NCBI GenBank assembly: GCA_965207495.1
Contig: OZ242287.1
Span: 806,001-870,000 of the forward strand
Length of the DNA: 64,000 bases
Direction of reading: 5' to 3'
From: Bin5 sp965207495
GTDB lineage: Bacteria > Chloroflexota > Anaerolineae > Caldilineales > Caldilineaceae
In this document: positions 33,370 to 43,055 of the stretch, piece after piece
How the letters are laid out: every line of letters starts with the position of its first letter
How positions within the stretch are numbered: the first letter of the stretch is position 1
Notes under the pieces: generated by a model
The model's input: only the letters and a program-made list of their open reading frames with translations
Told to the model about the DNA's origin: nothing
Database searches by the model: none
Made by a program: the position numbers and the translations under genes

Positions 33370-34599
33370 ATGCTCTACCCGAGAACCGAACGTCAGCAGC
33401 ATTTTATCGACGTTGCCAGCGGCTTAATCCCCGCGCTGCGGGAAAGGGCTGCCCAGCATGACCGCGACGGATCATTCCCGCACGAGAACTTCGCTGACAT
33501 CCGGCGGGTCGGTCTGCCGGCCCTGGTGGTCCCGCAGGAGTTCGGTGGCTGGGGCGCCAATCTGCTCGAATCGACCCTGACGATGGAAACGCTGGCGCAA
33601 GGGGATGGCAGCACCGGGCTCAGCTTTGTAATGCACGTGCAAGTGATAGGCGGGGCCGTTGCAACCGTTGCCGGCGCCACAGTCGATGAAGACCGCAGCA
33701 GCTGGCCCCAACCTCTATTTGCCCAGGTCTGCCGCGACGCAGTTGAACGCGGCGCGCTCATCAACTCCGTCGCCACCGAACCCAACCTGGGCAGTCCCAG
33801 TCGCGGCGGCCTGCCCGAAACAACCGCCGAACCGGAACGCGAAAATGGCAAGGACGCGTGGCTCGTCAACGGGCTCAAGACCTTCGCCAGCCTCAGTCCC
33901 GAGATGGACTATTTCATCATTCCCGCGGCGCTGCAGGATGGCAGCGGCCACGTCGCCCGCTTCGTCATCCCCGCCGGCCCCCACTTCGAAATTATCGAGA
34001 CCTGGGACGCTTTCGGGATGCGCGCCACCGGCAGCCATGATCTGAAGATCGTCAACGCCCGCGTGACGGACGAGCAGATGATCGGGCGCGGCCCCGCCAG
34101 CCCCCGCACTACGGGCAAGGCGCCTGCCAACGCCTGGTTCATCTGCACCGTCGGCGCCGTGTACCTCGGCGTAGCCCAGGCCGCCCTGGACTTTGCAGCC
34201 GACTACGCCGCGAAACGCGTGCCCACCGCCCTCGGCAAACCGATCGCCGAACTGGAGAGCATCCAGCGCCGCCTCGGCCAGGCCGAACTGCTGCTGCTCC
34301 AGGCCAGGGCGCTCCTCTACAACACCGCCCAAGACTGGGATCAACTCGACGCGCGGCGCGATGAGCTCACCCCTGCCATAATCGCGACCAAGTTTACCGT
34401 CACCAACAATGCCATCGAGGCTGTAGACCATGCAGTACGCGTGGTGGGTGGCGCGTCCATGTCCCGCAGCCTGCCGTTGGAGCGCTATCTGCGCGACGTC
34501 CGTCCCGGCCTCTTCCACCCCTTGAACGACGACCAGGCGCTGACCATCTTCGGACGGAACGCGCTGAAGCGAATTTCGGCTATGGCCGCCAACCAGTAA
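33370..34599 (+). CDS. Acyl-CoA dehydrogenase family flavoprotein
   Basis: The product is 409 aa; ATG 33370 follows CGGAGG. The fold is recognisable: N-terminal helices (LRERAAQHDRDGSFPHENFA), PQEFGGWGANLLESTLTMET, the flavin-contact segments LINSVATEPNLGS and WLVNGLKTFASLSPEMDYFI, and a C-terminal helical domain ending AVRVVGGASMSRSLPLERYL plus RDVRPGLFHP. A clear catalytic Glu at the usual place is not obvious, so it may belong to the monooxygenase-like branch (DszC/SfnB) instead of the true dehydrogenases. The substrate is unknown. Confidence 0.85.
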   Translation: MLYPRTERQQHFIDVASGLIPALRERAAQHDRDGSFPHENFADIRRVGLPALVVPQEFGGWGANLLESTLTMETLAQGDGSTGLSFVMHVQVIGGAVATVAGATVDEDRSSWPQPLFAQVCRDAVERGALINSVATEPNLGSPSRGGLPETTAEPERENGKDAWLVNGLKTFASLSPEMDYFIIPAALQDGSGHVARFVIPAGPHFEIIETWDAFGMRATGSHDLKIVNARVTDEQMIGRGPASPRTTGKAPANAWFICTVGAVYLGVAQAALDFAADYAAKRVPTALGKPIAELESIQRRLGQAELLLLQARALLYNTAQDWDQLDARRDELTPAIIATKFTVTNNAIEAVDHAVRVVGGASMSRSLPLERYLRDVRPGLFHPLNDDQALTIFGRNALKRISAMAANQ

Positions 34600-34710
34600 T
34601 CGGATAGCTGCAACACGACGACAGTCACAAAGGAAACAGTACCGTCCTCTCTTGCCGCGGCGACAGAGGATACTTGCGCCAAGGAAGGTCCAAATAAGGG
34701 AGACCTTAAT

Positions 34711-35454
34711 ATGAGCACTGAGTTGGATCCCCGACCAACTCCAAGTCCGGTTACCGAAAATGCTCCACGCGCGGCAAGAGACACAACTGCAACAACGGCT
34801 TTGCGATATATGGGCCTCGGATTCCTACTCGGTTTCCTGTTGAGCGCGACTATCTCGGGCGCTCTGATGTGGCTTCTGCGCCGACCGACCCCGCCCGCGA
34901 TCGTGCTCCACCCACCGCCCACCCCGGCGCCAACAACGACTCCTCAGCCTACGGCTACACCTGGCCCACTGTACGTTTTCGTAAGCGGCGGTGTGCGCAA
35001 CCCCGGTCTGGTTGAACTACCGGCGGGCGCCCGCGTGGGAGATGCGTTAGCCAGAGCGGGAGGTCTGCTGCCCGCTGCCGACCCGGCGCTGGTGAACCAG
35101 GCGAAGATCGTCTTCGACGGCGCCCAGATTCATGTCCCTCTGCCGCAACCGCAGACCGGCACAAACGTGTCGTCGGCCTTACCGTCAGCAAGTCAGCCTC
35201 AGCCCGGTGTGTCGGGGGAGGTCCCGCCAGCTGCCGCTGCCCCATCAGGTCAAAACAACGCCCCGGCCGGGGGGCAGATCAACGTCAACACCGCCTCGGC
35301 CCAGGAGCTCGCCACCTTGCCCGGCATCGGCCCCACCAAAGCTGCCGCCATCATCGCCAACCGCCCCTACAGTTCGGTCGAAGATCTGGATCGGGTCCCC
35401 GGCATCGGCCCCAGGACAATGGAGAGTCTGACACCCCTGGTCACAACGAAGTAG
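34711..35454 (+). CDS. comEA: ComEA-like DNA-binding competence protein
   Basis: The product is 247 aa. AAGGGAGACC precedes the ATG. A single membrane helix lies at about residues 30-53 (MGLGFLLGFLLSATISGALM). A Pro/Thr-rich linker and an SLBB domain follow (LYVFVSGGVRNPGLVELPAG, ARVGDALARAGGLLPAADPA). The C-terminal helix-hairpin-helix pair is INVNTASAQELATLPGIGPT and YSSVEDLDRVPGIGPRTMES. ComEA binds incoming DNA at the cell surface during natural transformation. No ComEC gene is present in the window. Its 3' end overlaps the convergent flavoprotein gene by 14 bases. Confidence 0.9.
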   Translation: MSTELDPRPTPSPVTENAPRAARDTTATTALRYMGLGFLLGFLLSATISGALMWLLRRPTPPAIVLHPPPTPAPTTTPQPTATPGPLYVFVSGGVRNPGLVELPAGARVGDALARAGGLLPAADPALVNQAKIVFDGAQIHVPLPQPQTGTNVSSALPSASQPQPGVSGEVPPAAAAPSGQNNAPAGGQINVNTASAQELATLPGIGPTKAAAIIANRPYSSVEDLDRVPGIGPRTMESLTPLVTTK

Positions 35455-36961
35455 TTTCCGGGTCCTGCCCGTCGGTGGCCTTCGCGCCCGGCTGCAAGAA
35501 GCCGTTCTTTACCATATCCCTCAGGATCGGCAGCGCGATGCGGGGACGAAAAAGGGAGGCCGGCGGACTGACCAGATGGGCGACGTTGAAGAAGGTAAGG
35601 CAGACTTCCGGTCGGTGAATGCGGTCCAGCACATGCTCGATATAGCGGTGTATGAAGCGATCTGCGATGCTGGCGTCACCGGCTTTGCGGCCCGCCCAGC
35701 GAAAATCATCGCTGGTGGCCAGCCGCCATGGGGTCTGCAGCATCTTCGCCAGCTTTTTCTGGAAGGCCAGGCCCGTTAGTGCGAGTGGGCCGTCCTGCGG
35801 GTCTTCTTTTCTGCTGTTCCCGCTTCTTCTAAGATAGTTTCTGAGATAGTCGTCGAGAAGTTCCGCCGAGAGCGCGCTCACCGTCATGCCCTGGGCGTAG
35901 ACCGGGTTGAACGCGCAGACTGAATCTCCCAGCGCGATCACGCCCTGCGGCCAACGTTTCAGTCTTTCGTAGTGGCGCCAGTGGTTCTCGGTGCGCCGGT
36001 AGCCCCCGATGCCTGTGATGGGTTCGGCCGCGCTGATCGCCTCCCACACCTGCGGCCCGATCAGTCTGCGGGCGAAATCTTCGAAGCCGGCCTCGTCCGT
36101 CGGCGGGTGATCCCCGACGTAACCGACAAGCGTCACTACCCATCGATTTCCTTCGACCGGCTGAACGACCGCGCCACCCCTGATATCCGGGAAACGGGTG
36201 GCGAGCAGCACCATTTTCCAATCCGCCTGCCAGTTCTTCGGGATCTTGTACCAGCGGGTGGCGTATCCTACGTCGGCATTGACAGTCGACTCCCGCGGCG
36301 CGGCGTAACCCAGCTCTTCCAGCCAGTTGGGCAGTCGTGAAGAACGGCCGCTGGCATCGACAACAAGATCGGCATACAAGGTGACCGTTTCATCTTTCAC
36401 GGTGCAGACCGCGCCGGTCACGCGGACTTCGTTCGCACCGGTTCTGCTTTCCCGGCTTCCGTTAATGGTGGCCCGCGCGCGGTTGGAACTAAGCCCCACC
36501 ACACGGTGGCCGGTGCGAAACTGGATGTTGCCGCGGCCGCGCAGGCGCTCGCGCACCTGGTCTTCCAGCAGGGCACGGCTGACACTGAAACCGAGGAGAT
36601 TCGAATCGAAGCGGGGTAACCAGCTGCCGCCTGCCAGGGCGGCCGTTTCTTTCAGCCAGTTGAGCGGCGGAGCGCCGCGGGCCAGCAACGCCTCCTCCAG
36701 GCCGGGGAAGCGTTTCCGCAGGACCTGTACGCCCCGCAAAAGAAGGACATGCACATGACGGGATTGGGGCACGCCGGACCGGCCGGCGGCTTGCGGCAAG
36801 TTATCCGTGTCTGATGTGTGATCGGTGGGCCGCGACCGGGGACGCCACGCCTCGTCCCGTTCCAGGACAGTGACCTGCTCACAGTGGTCGGCGAGCACGT
36901 TGGCGGCAAAAAGTCCGGCCATGCCGCCGCCAATTACAATCGCAGTTCTCAACAATCCCAC
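35441..36961 (-). CDS. FAD-dependent oxidoreductase (geranylgeranyl reductase/monooxygenase type)
   Basis: The product is about 506 aa from GTG 36961; the frame runs further upstream only as a shadow of cysNC. The dinucleotide-binding motif AIVIGGGMAGLFAANVLADH is at the N-terminus. QSRHVHVLLLRGVQVLRKRF and ADLVVDASGRSSRLPNWLEE follow, and PQGVIALGDSVCAFNPVYAQ gives the second FAD motif (GD). The long C-terminal helical part is typical of secondary-metabolite or lipid-modifying flavoproteins. It lies 31 bases after cysNC on the same strand. The substrate is unknown. Confidence 0.82.
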   Translation of the reverse strand: MGLLRTAIVIGGGMAGLFAANVLADHCEQVTVLERDEAWRPRSRPTDHTSDTDNLPQAAGRSGVPQSRHVHVLLLRGVQVLRKRFPGLEEALLARGAPPLNWLKETAALAGGSWLPRFDSNLLGFSVSRALLEDQVRERLRGRGNIQFRTGHRVVGLSSNRARATINGSRESRTGANEVRVTGAVCTVKDETVTLYADLVVDASGRSSRLPNWLEELGYAAPRESTVNADVGYATRWYKIPKNWQADWKMVLLATRFPDIRGGAVVQPVEGNRWVVTLVGYVGDHPPTDEAGFEDFARRLIGPQVWEAISAAEPITGIGGYRRTENHWRHYERLKRWPQGVIALGDSVCAFNPVYAQGMTVSALSAELLDDYLRNYLRRSGNSRKEDPQDGPLALTGLAFQKKLAKMLQTPWRLATSDDFRWAGRKAGDASIADRFIHRYIEHVLDRIHRPEVCLTFFNVAHLVSPPASLFRPRIALPILRDMVKNGFLQPGAKATDGQDPETTSL

Positions 36962-36992
36962 CGATCGCCCGCCGAACAGCAGATGCCGGCGG

Positions 36993-38939
36993 TCAATAAT
37001 CTCCACCGGGCACGATCCCGGCCTGTGCCAGCGCTTCCAGGATCTGCTGCGCCAGTTCGTCCTCGCTGTGCCGGTCCGTCTCCAGCACCATCTCCGGCTG
37101 GAGCGGCTCCTCATAGGGGGCCGAGACGCCGGTGAAATTCGGAATCTCGCCGCGCTCGGCGCGCGCATACAACCCCTTGGGATCCCTCTCCTTACAGATT
37201 TCTACGTCGCATTTAACGAAGAGCTCCCAGAAACCGCCCTCGGGGGCCAGCGTTCGCGCCGCCTCCCGGTCCGCCGCATACGGCGAAATAAAGGTGCACA
37301 GCACGATATTGCCGTGCTCAAACGCCAGCCTGGCCACCTCCGCAACCCGGCGGATATTCTCCGCGCGCGCCGCCGCGCCAAAGCCCAGATCGCTGTTCAG
37401 ACCGTGACGCACATTGTCTCCGTCCAACGAAAAGGTGCGCACGCCCAACGCAAACAACCTCTGTTCCAGCGCCTTAGCCACTGTCGATTTGCCCGATCCG
37501 GACAGCCCCGTGAACCAGAGTACCGCTGCCCCATGGCCGTTCTGCTCCTCCCGCATCGGCCGCGTGACCGCGACCGGCTCCCACACCACATTGGAGGAAC
37601 GAGCCGTGCGCAGAGAAGAGGCTTCTTTCTCTTCCGGCTGCGGCACCAGCTCGCTCACACGCCGCGCCCGGTCCCGGATCATACCGGCCGCAACCGTGTT
37701 ATTGGTTTGGGGGTCGATCAGAATAAAGCTGCCTGTGGCGCGGTTGATCTGGTACGAGTCGAAGAAAAGAGGCTCGGTCGTCACAATCTGCCCGCGGCCG
37801 ATCTCGTTGAGATGCAGTGTCTGCGCATCTTCGCGGTGCATCGTGTCCACATCGATGCGGTAGTTCAGCTCCTGGACCGAAGCGCGCACCCGCCGCGTCG
37901 ACTGCTGCAGCCAGTACCACTGGCCGCTGAAACTGTTGGCAACCGGCCCCTGAACTGTCATCGGCTCTTCGCTCATCCAGCACAACGTCGCGTCGATCTG
38001 GTTGGATGAGTGGGGCAGGTTGCGCACGCGCACCAGCATGTCCCCCCGGCTGATGTCGATCTCATCCTCAAGCGTGATCACGACGGCATCGCCGGCAACG
38101 GCCCGCTCGCAGCTCTCGTCGCCGCGGTGGATCCCGGCCACGCGGCTGCGAATCCCGGCCGGCAGCGCCACCACCTCCTCACCCACCGCAATGCGGCCGG
38201 ATACGATCTGACCGGCGAAACCGCGGAAGTCCAGATCAGCCGCGCCGTTCGCCCTGATCACAAATTGGATCGGCAGTCGAAAGTCCACGTTGTTGCGGCC
38301 GGCGCCAATGTTGACCGTCTCCAGGTGGTGCAACAGCGTCGCGCCGTGGTACCAGGGCATGTTCTGGCTCTGGCTCACGATATTGTCCCCGTGCAGCGCA
38401 GAGATGGGGATATACACGACATCGCGCACGTTGAGCTTGGCCGCAAACGCCCGGTATTCGGCGACGATCTCCTGGTAGCGCGCCTCGCTGTATCCGACCA
38501 GGTCCATCTTGTTGACAGCGACAACGATATGGGGGATCTGCAAAAGGGAGGCGATGAAGCTGTGCCGCTTCGACTGCGTGAGGACGCCTTTGCGGGCGTC
38601 AACCAATATGATCGCCAGCTCCGCGGTGGAGGCGCCGGTCACCATGTTGCGCGTGTACTGGATGTGCCCGGGCGTATCGGCGATGATGAACTTGCGTCGG
38701 GGCGTCGCCGTGTAGCGGTAGGCGACGTCGATCGTGATGCCCTGCTCCCGCTCAGCCCGCAACCCGTCGGTGAGCAGCGCCAGGTCGACCGAAGGGTCAC
38801 CGCGCGCCGCGCTCGCCTGCTCGACCGCTTCCAACTGGTCTTCGAATATCGCTTTGGAGTCGTACAACAACCGCCCGATCAAAGTCGACTTGCCGTCATC
38901 GACACTGCCGGCGGTGGAGAAGCGTAGTAGGTCCATCAC
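36993..38939 (-). CDS. cysNC: Bifunctional sulfate adenylyltransferase large subunit/APS kinase
   Basis: The product is 648 aa. Residues 1-430 are the CysN GTPase: TAGSVDDGKSTLIGRLLYDS (P-loop), IADTPGHIQYTRNMVTGAST and VAVNKMDL, then elongation-factor-like beta-barrels. The C-terminal ~190 residues are the CysC APS kinase: LWFTGLSGSGKSTVAKALEQ, FSLDGDNVRHGLNSDLGF and a PYEEPLQPEMVLETDRHS lid. With CysD it converts sulfate and ATP to APS and then PAPS. It follows cysD by 72 bases containing an ACTGACC-type repeat. Confidence 0.95.
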   Translation of the reverse strand: MMDLLRFSTAGSVDDGKSTLIGRLLYDSKAIFEDQLEAVEQASAARGDPSVDLALLTDGLRAEREQGITIDVAYRYTATPRRKFIIADTPGHIQYTRNMVTGASTAELAIILVDARKGVLTQSKRHSFIASLLQIPHIVVAVNKMDLVGYSEARYQEIVAEYRAFAAKLNVRDVVYIPISALHGDNIVSQSQNMPWYHGATLLHHLETVNIGAGRNNVDFRLPIQFVIRANGAADLDFRGFAGQIVSGRIAVGEEVVALPAGIRSRVAGIHRGDESCERAVAGDAVVITLEDEIDISRGDMLVRVRNLPHSSNQIDATLCWMSEEPMTVQGPVANSFSGQWYWLQQSTRRVRASVQELNYRIDVDTMHREDAQTLHLNEIGRGQIVTTEPLFFDSYQINRATGSFILIDPQTNNTVAAGMIRDRARRVSELVPQPEEKEASSLRTARSSNVVWEPVAVTRPMREEQNGHGAAVLWFTGLSGSGKSTVAKALEQRLFALGVRTFSLDGDNVRHGLNSDLGFGAAARAENIRRVAEVARLAFEHGNIVLCTFISPYAADREAARTLAPEGGFWELFVKCDVEICKERDPKGLYARAERGEIPNFTGVSAPYEEPLQPEMVLETDRHSEDELAQQILEALAQAGIVPGGDY

Positions 38940-39011
38940 AGATCCCAGTGTATCGTGATCAGCGGTCAGTGGACAGTAACTTTGCCGCCAATTGTTTACG
39001 GTCGGCTGAAG

Positions 39012-40055
39012 CTAAAAGTAGCCCAACCGCTTTCTGTCTTCCATCGCGGCCTCGCTGCGGCGGTCGTCAGCCCGGTCACCCCGTTCTGTGACGCGCGCGG
39101 TGGCGACCTCCTCAATAATCGCCGCCAGGTCGCTCGCAGAGGAGCGAAACGCGCCCGTACAGGTCATGTCGCCGATGGTGCGGAACCGCACCCGTTCACG
39201 ACTGACCGTTTCCCCCGGCCTCGGCTCGACGTAGTCCCCGATCGCCAGCAGGATCCCATCCCGCTCCACAACTTTTCGTTCGTGGGCGAAGTAAAGGCTG
39301 GGCAGTTCGAGTTCCTGCTCGGCGATGTACTGCCAGATATCCAGTTCGGTCCAATTGCTGATAGGGAAGACGCGGAAGTGTTCGTTGTTAAGTCTGCGGC
39401 CGTTGAAAAGGTTCCACAGTTCCGGCCGCTGATTCTTGGGATCCCACTGGCCAAAGCCGTCGCGGTGGGAAAAAAAGCGCTCCTTCGCACGCGCCTTCTC
39501 TTCATCGCGGCGCGCGCCGCCGATGGCCGCGTCGATTCGCAGCTCCGCCACCGCGTCCAGCAGTGTAACCGTCTGCAACCGGTTGCGGCTGGGATCGGCG
39601 TCCGGCTCCTCCTGCACGCGCCCGGCATCAATCGAATCCTGTACCGAACGCACCAGCAGGCGAACGCCCAACTTCCTCACAAGCTGGTCGCGAAAGGCGA
39701 GCGTTTCAGGAAAGTTGTGGCCGGTGTCGATGTGCAGCAGCGGAAAGGGAATCCGCCCCGGTGTAAAGGCCTTGCGCGCCAGGTGCGCGCACACGATCGA
39801 ATCCTTCCCGCCGGAGAAGAGCAGACAGGGCCGCTCGAACTGCGCCGCCACCTCGCGCAGCACGTAGATCGCCTCCGCCTCGAGTTGTCGCAGATGCCCG
39901 GTCAGGGGAGCGGCATGGCGCGCCTGCGTGCTGGCGCCCTCAACGGTCGGCGCGCTGCCCGTCTCTTGCCCACCATCCTCTATGCGGTTGCGATCTTCTG
40001 CGGTCTGCGGCGCCTCTGCTGCTTCAACACCTGCTGACAAGGTCGTGTCGTCCAT
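39012..40055 (-). CDS. cysD: Sulfate adenylyltransferase subunit 2
   Basis: The product is 347 aa. The ATP-binding motif is CLLFSGGKDSIVCAHLARKA. HIDTGHNFPETLAFRDQLV, DAAIGGARRDEEKARAKERF and FPISNWTELDIWQYIAEQEL are CysD hallmarks. The first 45 residues are an extra acidic, low-complexity extension (VEAAEAPQTAEDRNRIEDGG) not found in typical CysD of about 300 aa. It works with CysN in sulfate activation; the presence of APS kinase suggests use for assimilation or sulfation. Confidence 0.95.
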   Translation of the reverse strand: MDDTTLSAGVEAAEAPQTAEDRNRIEDGGQETGSAPTVEGASTQARHAAPLTGHLRQLEAEAIYVLREVAAQFERPCLLFSGGKDSIVCAHLARKAFTPGRIPFPLLHIDTGHNFPETLAFRDQLVRKLGVRLLVRSVQDSIDAGRVQEEPDADPSRNRLQTVTLLDAVAELRIDAAIGGARRDEEKARAKERFFSHRDGFGQWDPKNQRPELWNLFNGRRLNNEHFRVFPISNWTELDIWQYIAEQELELPSLYFAHERKVVERDGILLAIGDYVEPRPGETVSRERVRFRTIGDMTCTGAFRSSASDLAAIIEEVATARVTERGDRADDRRSEAAMEDRKRLGYF

Positions 40056-40521
40056 GCCCTTCTCTCACCTTCGGCCCTTCATGATCGACGGAAGTTGATG
40101 GCGCCGTCTACTGGTCAGGCAAAACTGGTTAGGCAATACTGGTCAGACAACGCTGTTCGCGCACCACTTTTTGCGCACCACTTTTTGCGCACCACTGACC
40201 GCAGGGGTTGGCTACCCTCTTTCAAAGTCTCCATACTACGATGCAACCGCGTTTTCAGCCAAACTTGGCAATGCAAGGTGAGGAGAAAGCCACCCTCCTG
40301 AACCGCCTCTCCCGATTAGTACTCTCACGCCCCCGCCTTTACAATAAGGGGGCCTCATACCTTCGAGACGAATGCACTCGACTGCGATGATTTTCTGCTG
40401 ACATCACGACAGTCGTACAAGCGCTCACTCAGTCAGGTGGCAGCGCATTTATCCAACTGCGGCGGGGCGCATCGCTGGCCCACAGCTCAGATTACAACTT
40501 GAGTTTCCTCTAGGAGGATCC
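40056..40521. other. Gene-free intergenic stretch with repeats and a hairpin
   Basis: It contains actggtcaggcaaaactggt-like phrases and three copies of TTTGCGCACCACT or GCGCACCACT (40158-40200). A GCCCCC...GGGGGC stem lies at about 40331-40355. A strong ribosome binding site (TAGGAGGATCC) for the next gene closes the stretch. I see no gene. Confidence 0.5.
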
Positions 40522-41985
40522 ATGAATTTGCAAGCCCCACGATTGCGCCGTACCAGACGGGTAAATGACGCAGGTAAAGGGAATAACGGGCCGCGCCTGA
40601 CCCTCCTCGCCTTCCTCGTCGTCCTCATTCTACTTGTGGCAGGATGCACCACCGATGCCGAAGGCAACCTCGTCGCGCCGGCCGTCGCCCCTGCCCCCGC
40701 CGGCGCCGCACAGCCTGCCATGCACCGAGGCGTCCCTGTCGGCTTTACCGCTGAGGGATTTCCCTTCCGCGGCGATCCGAATGCGCCCATCACAATCTAT
40801 GAATACAGCGACTACGAATGCCCCTTCTGCGCCCGCCATGTGATCCAGACCGAGCCAGCGCTCCTGGCCGGTTTCGCAGAAAACGGCGTAGTAAAATTCG
40901 TCTTCCGCGATATGCCCCTCTCCTCGATACATCCCAACGCCCTGGCCGCGGCCATCGCCGCCAACTGTGTGGGGGAGCAGGATATCATCCTCTTCTGGCA
41001 GATGCACGACAGGATCTTCCGCACGCAGAATGAGTGGGCGCCTCGCGAAGAAGCACTGTCCTTCTTTTCCGAAATGGCGCAGGAGCTGGGCGCCGATCCC
41101 ACCCAGTACGGGTCCTGCGTTGCCAACAGTGAAACGCAGCTGGCAAGGGTGAATGAGAGCCTGTCCGAGGCCCAGTCCCTCGGCTTCACCGGCACCCCCA
41201 GCTTCCGCATCGTCCGTGAAGAAACCGGCGACACCTTCTCTCTTACCGGCGCGCAGCCGTACGATACTTTCAGCGAATGGATCGAGACGATCGCGGCCGG
41301 CGGCACGCCCCAGGGCGCGGCCCAGGCGCAGCAGCAACAACAACAGCAGCAGCAAGGAGCTGGCGGGTTGCCCTACTGGGCGACCGCGGAGGGCCTGGCG
41401 CCCGACCCGGACCGCCCCGGTTTTACGGTGGCCGGCGACATATACAAGGGCAGTAGCGACGCCCCGATCGTTATCGTCGAATTCAGCGACTTCCAGTGCC
41501 CCTACTGCAGCCAACATGCCTTGACAACGCAACCGATTCTGGATGAAGTGTTTGTCAACAACGGTGAAGTGATGTGGGTCTTCAAGCACTTCCCCATCGA
41601 GAATATCCATCCCTTTGCCATATCCGCCTCGGTTGCGGCCGAGTGCGCGGCTGGGCAAGAGGCCTTCTGGGATTTCCATCACCGCCTCTTCGTCGATATG
41701 TCTCAATGGTCCCGCCCCGACAACACAAACTACTTTATGGAATTGGCGGCTGAGTACGAATTGGATACCGACGCGTTCGCCGCCTGCCTGGCGGGGGATG
41801 CGCCCGTGCTGGCAGTGCAGAGCGACATGCAGGACGGCGCGCCCTTCGTTCGCGGCACACCCACATTCGTCGTCCTTGCCGGCGGCGAGGGCCGGCTGAT
41901 CCCCGGCGCCTTGCCCACCGACCAGTTCGTCGCCGCCCTCTCGCAGATGCTCGCCGAACTTGAAGCCACGGACAACGACGGCTAA
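40522..41985 (+). CDS. Lipoprotein with two DsbA-like thioredoxin domains
   Basis: The product is 487 aa. A basic N-terminus and hydrophobic helix (LTLLAFLVVLILLVAGC) end in a lipobox, so the protein is likely a surface lipoprotein. Domain 1 (about 75-255) has YSDYECPFCARHVIQTEPAL; domain 2 (about 305-480) has FSDFQCPYCSQHALTTQPIL. Both keep a CPxC redox site and the FRDMPLSSIHPNAL or FKHFPIENIHPFAI segment of the DsbA/thioredoxin_4 family. A glutamine-rich linker (residues about 271-281) joins them. It probably acts in extracytoplasmic disulfide formation. An efficient-looking terminator follows. Confidence 0.9.
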   Translation: MNLQAPRLRRTRRVNDAGKGNNGPRLTLLAFLVVLILLVAGCTTDAEGNLVAPAVAPAPAGAAQPAMHRGVPVGFTAEGFPFRGDPNAPITIYEYSDYECPFCARHVIQTEPALLAGFAENGVVKFVFRDMPLSSIHPNALAAAIAANCVGEQDIILFWQMHDRIFRTQNEWAPREEALSFFSEMAQELGADPTQYGSCVANSETQLARVNESLSEAQSLGFTGTPSFRIVREETGDTFSLTGAQPYDTFSEWIETIAAGGTPQGAAQAQQQQQQQQQGAGGLPYWATAEGLAPDPDRPGFTVAGDIYKGSSDAPIVIVEFSDFQCPYCSQHALTTQPILDEVFVNNGEVMWVFKHFPIENIHPFAISASVAAECAAGQEAFWDFHHRLFVDMSQWSRPDNTNYFMELAAEYELDTDAFAACLAGDAPVLAVQSDMQDGAPFVRGTPTFVVLAGGEGRLIPGALPTDQFVAALSQMLAELEATDNDG

Positions 41986-42015
41986 CGGTTTATTTATACT
42001 GAAACAGGAGTTTTC

Positions 42016-42056
42016 AAGGGGGCCGCGCCCAGGAATTTCAGGCGCGCGGCCCCCTT
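42016..42056 (+). terminator. GC-rich stem-loop terminator
   Basis: AAGGGGGCCGCGCC, a loop of about 11 bases, then GGCGCGCGGCCCCCTT. It starts 31 bases after the stop of the double-DsbA gene. No T run follows, but the stem is very stable. Confidence 0.65.
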
Positions 42057-42061
42057 CACGA

Positions 42062-42980
42062 TCCTAACGGGCTCATGTCCCTGCCTGCGTTCCGCACCGG
42101 AATCCCGGAACAAATGAACGATTACCGACGAGTATCGTCACCACCCCCTGGTCCCTGTCCCCTAGTCCCTAACCCCTGCAGTTGTGGCCCTCCCAACGCC
42201 CACACTTCCACCGCCCACTCTTTCATCACCCCTTGCAATCACTGCATCGCGGCCGCAACACACCCCGCCTTTCCCGCCAATGTTTCCTTACTTCAACCTA
42301 CAGAATCCGTCAGAGTCCTGCTACAGAAAGTGATCCTCAGTCGCACCGCCGGCAACTCGTGAATGGCGGATCGCAACACGACCTGAATCTTGGATCTGCG
42401 TTTCATTGGCGGATCGTAGGTAAATCGCCCAATAGCCGCGCCGAACTTTTCGGACCCCAATTCGCACATTTCATCAGCGGCTCCCAGGCACGCGCCGCTG
42501 TCGAAAACCGGCAATCTGGAACCGGAAAACACATGCAGGCACGGCTTCTCCAACCACATCTCCAGTGTAACCCTCTTGAACTCTTTCAGAAACACAGAGC
42601 CGGTTTCGGGGCATCCTGCCCGTTGCCAACTGCCCGCAATTCGGAGCAGGAAACAGGCGCCCGGACTTGGCCGTTACTCTTGTAGCGCCAATCTGCGCTG
42701 TGATACAATTTCGATAGATAGAATAGGAGTCGATGCGCGCGCATTTCGCTCACTGCAAGTCTATGCCGCCGAACACCGCGGGATCGGGGTGTTCGGCGGG
42801 TTTGACCTGTGGGGGACTGTATCCCTGCCGGAAAAGCAGGGGAACGCGGAGCCGATGCGCGCGTTTGCTTCTACATTGGAACTGGTAGAGCCAGAAATGC
42901 GTTGATCGGTTGCTAGCCTCAGTGCAGTAGCTTGAGTGCAGTAGCTTGAGTGCAGTAGCCACAGGTGTCAGGAGCGCCAT
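42062..42980. other. About 0.9 kb without a convincing gene
   Basis: Several frames are open, but none has a ribosome binding site with coding-like sequence. Noted features are ccctgtcccctagtccctaa phrases at about 42151, and a stretch near 42536-42590 (ccaaccacatctccagtgta) faintly resembling the 3' end of the VapC remnant at 60218. Three copies of cttgagtgcagtag or close variants lie at 42918-42960, just upstream of the vWA gene. Confidence 0.4.
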
Positions 42981-43055
42981 CTGCCCGGAAACGTTTACCA
43001 GCGGCCCCCGCTCGTCCGCCGTTTCTCTCAAGACTGGGACCGGCGGCCTTGGACC

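Noticed and set aside
36962..37168. N-terminal extension of the flavoprotein
   Set aside because: The frame continues upstream but overlaps the end of cysNC in another frame, is Arg/Ser/Trp-rich, and precedes the FAD-binding motif that should be near the start.
41331..41357. Glutamine run as a sign of assembly error
   Set aside because: The CAG/CAA codons are mixed, the frame is intact on both sides, and it falls exactly between two domains, as a linker would.
42293..42595. Minus-strand gene of 100 aa
   Set aside because: No ribosome binding site, composition is not gene-like, and part of the stretch resembles the antisense of a PIN-toxin tail.
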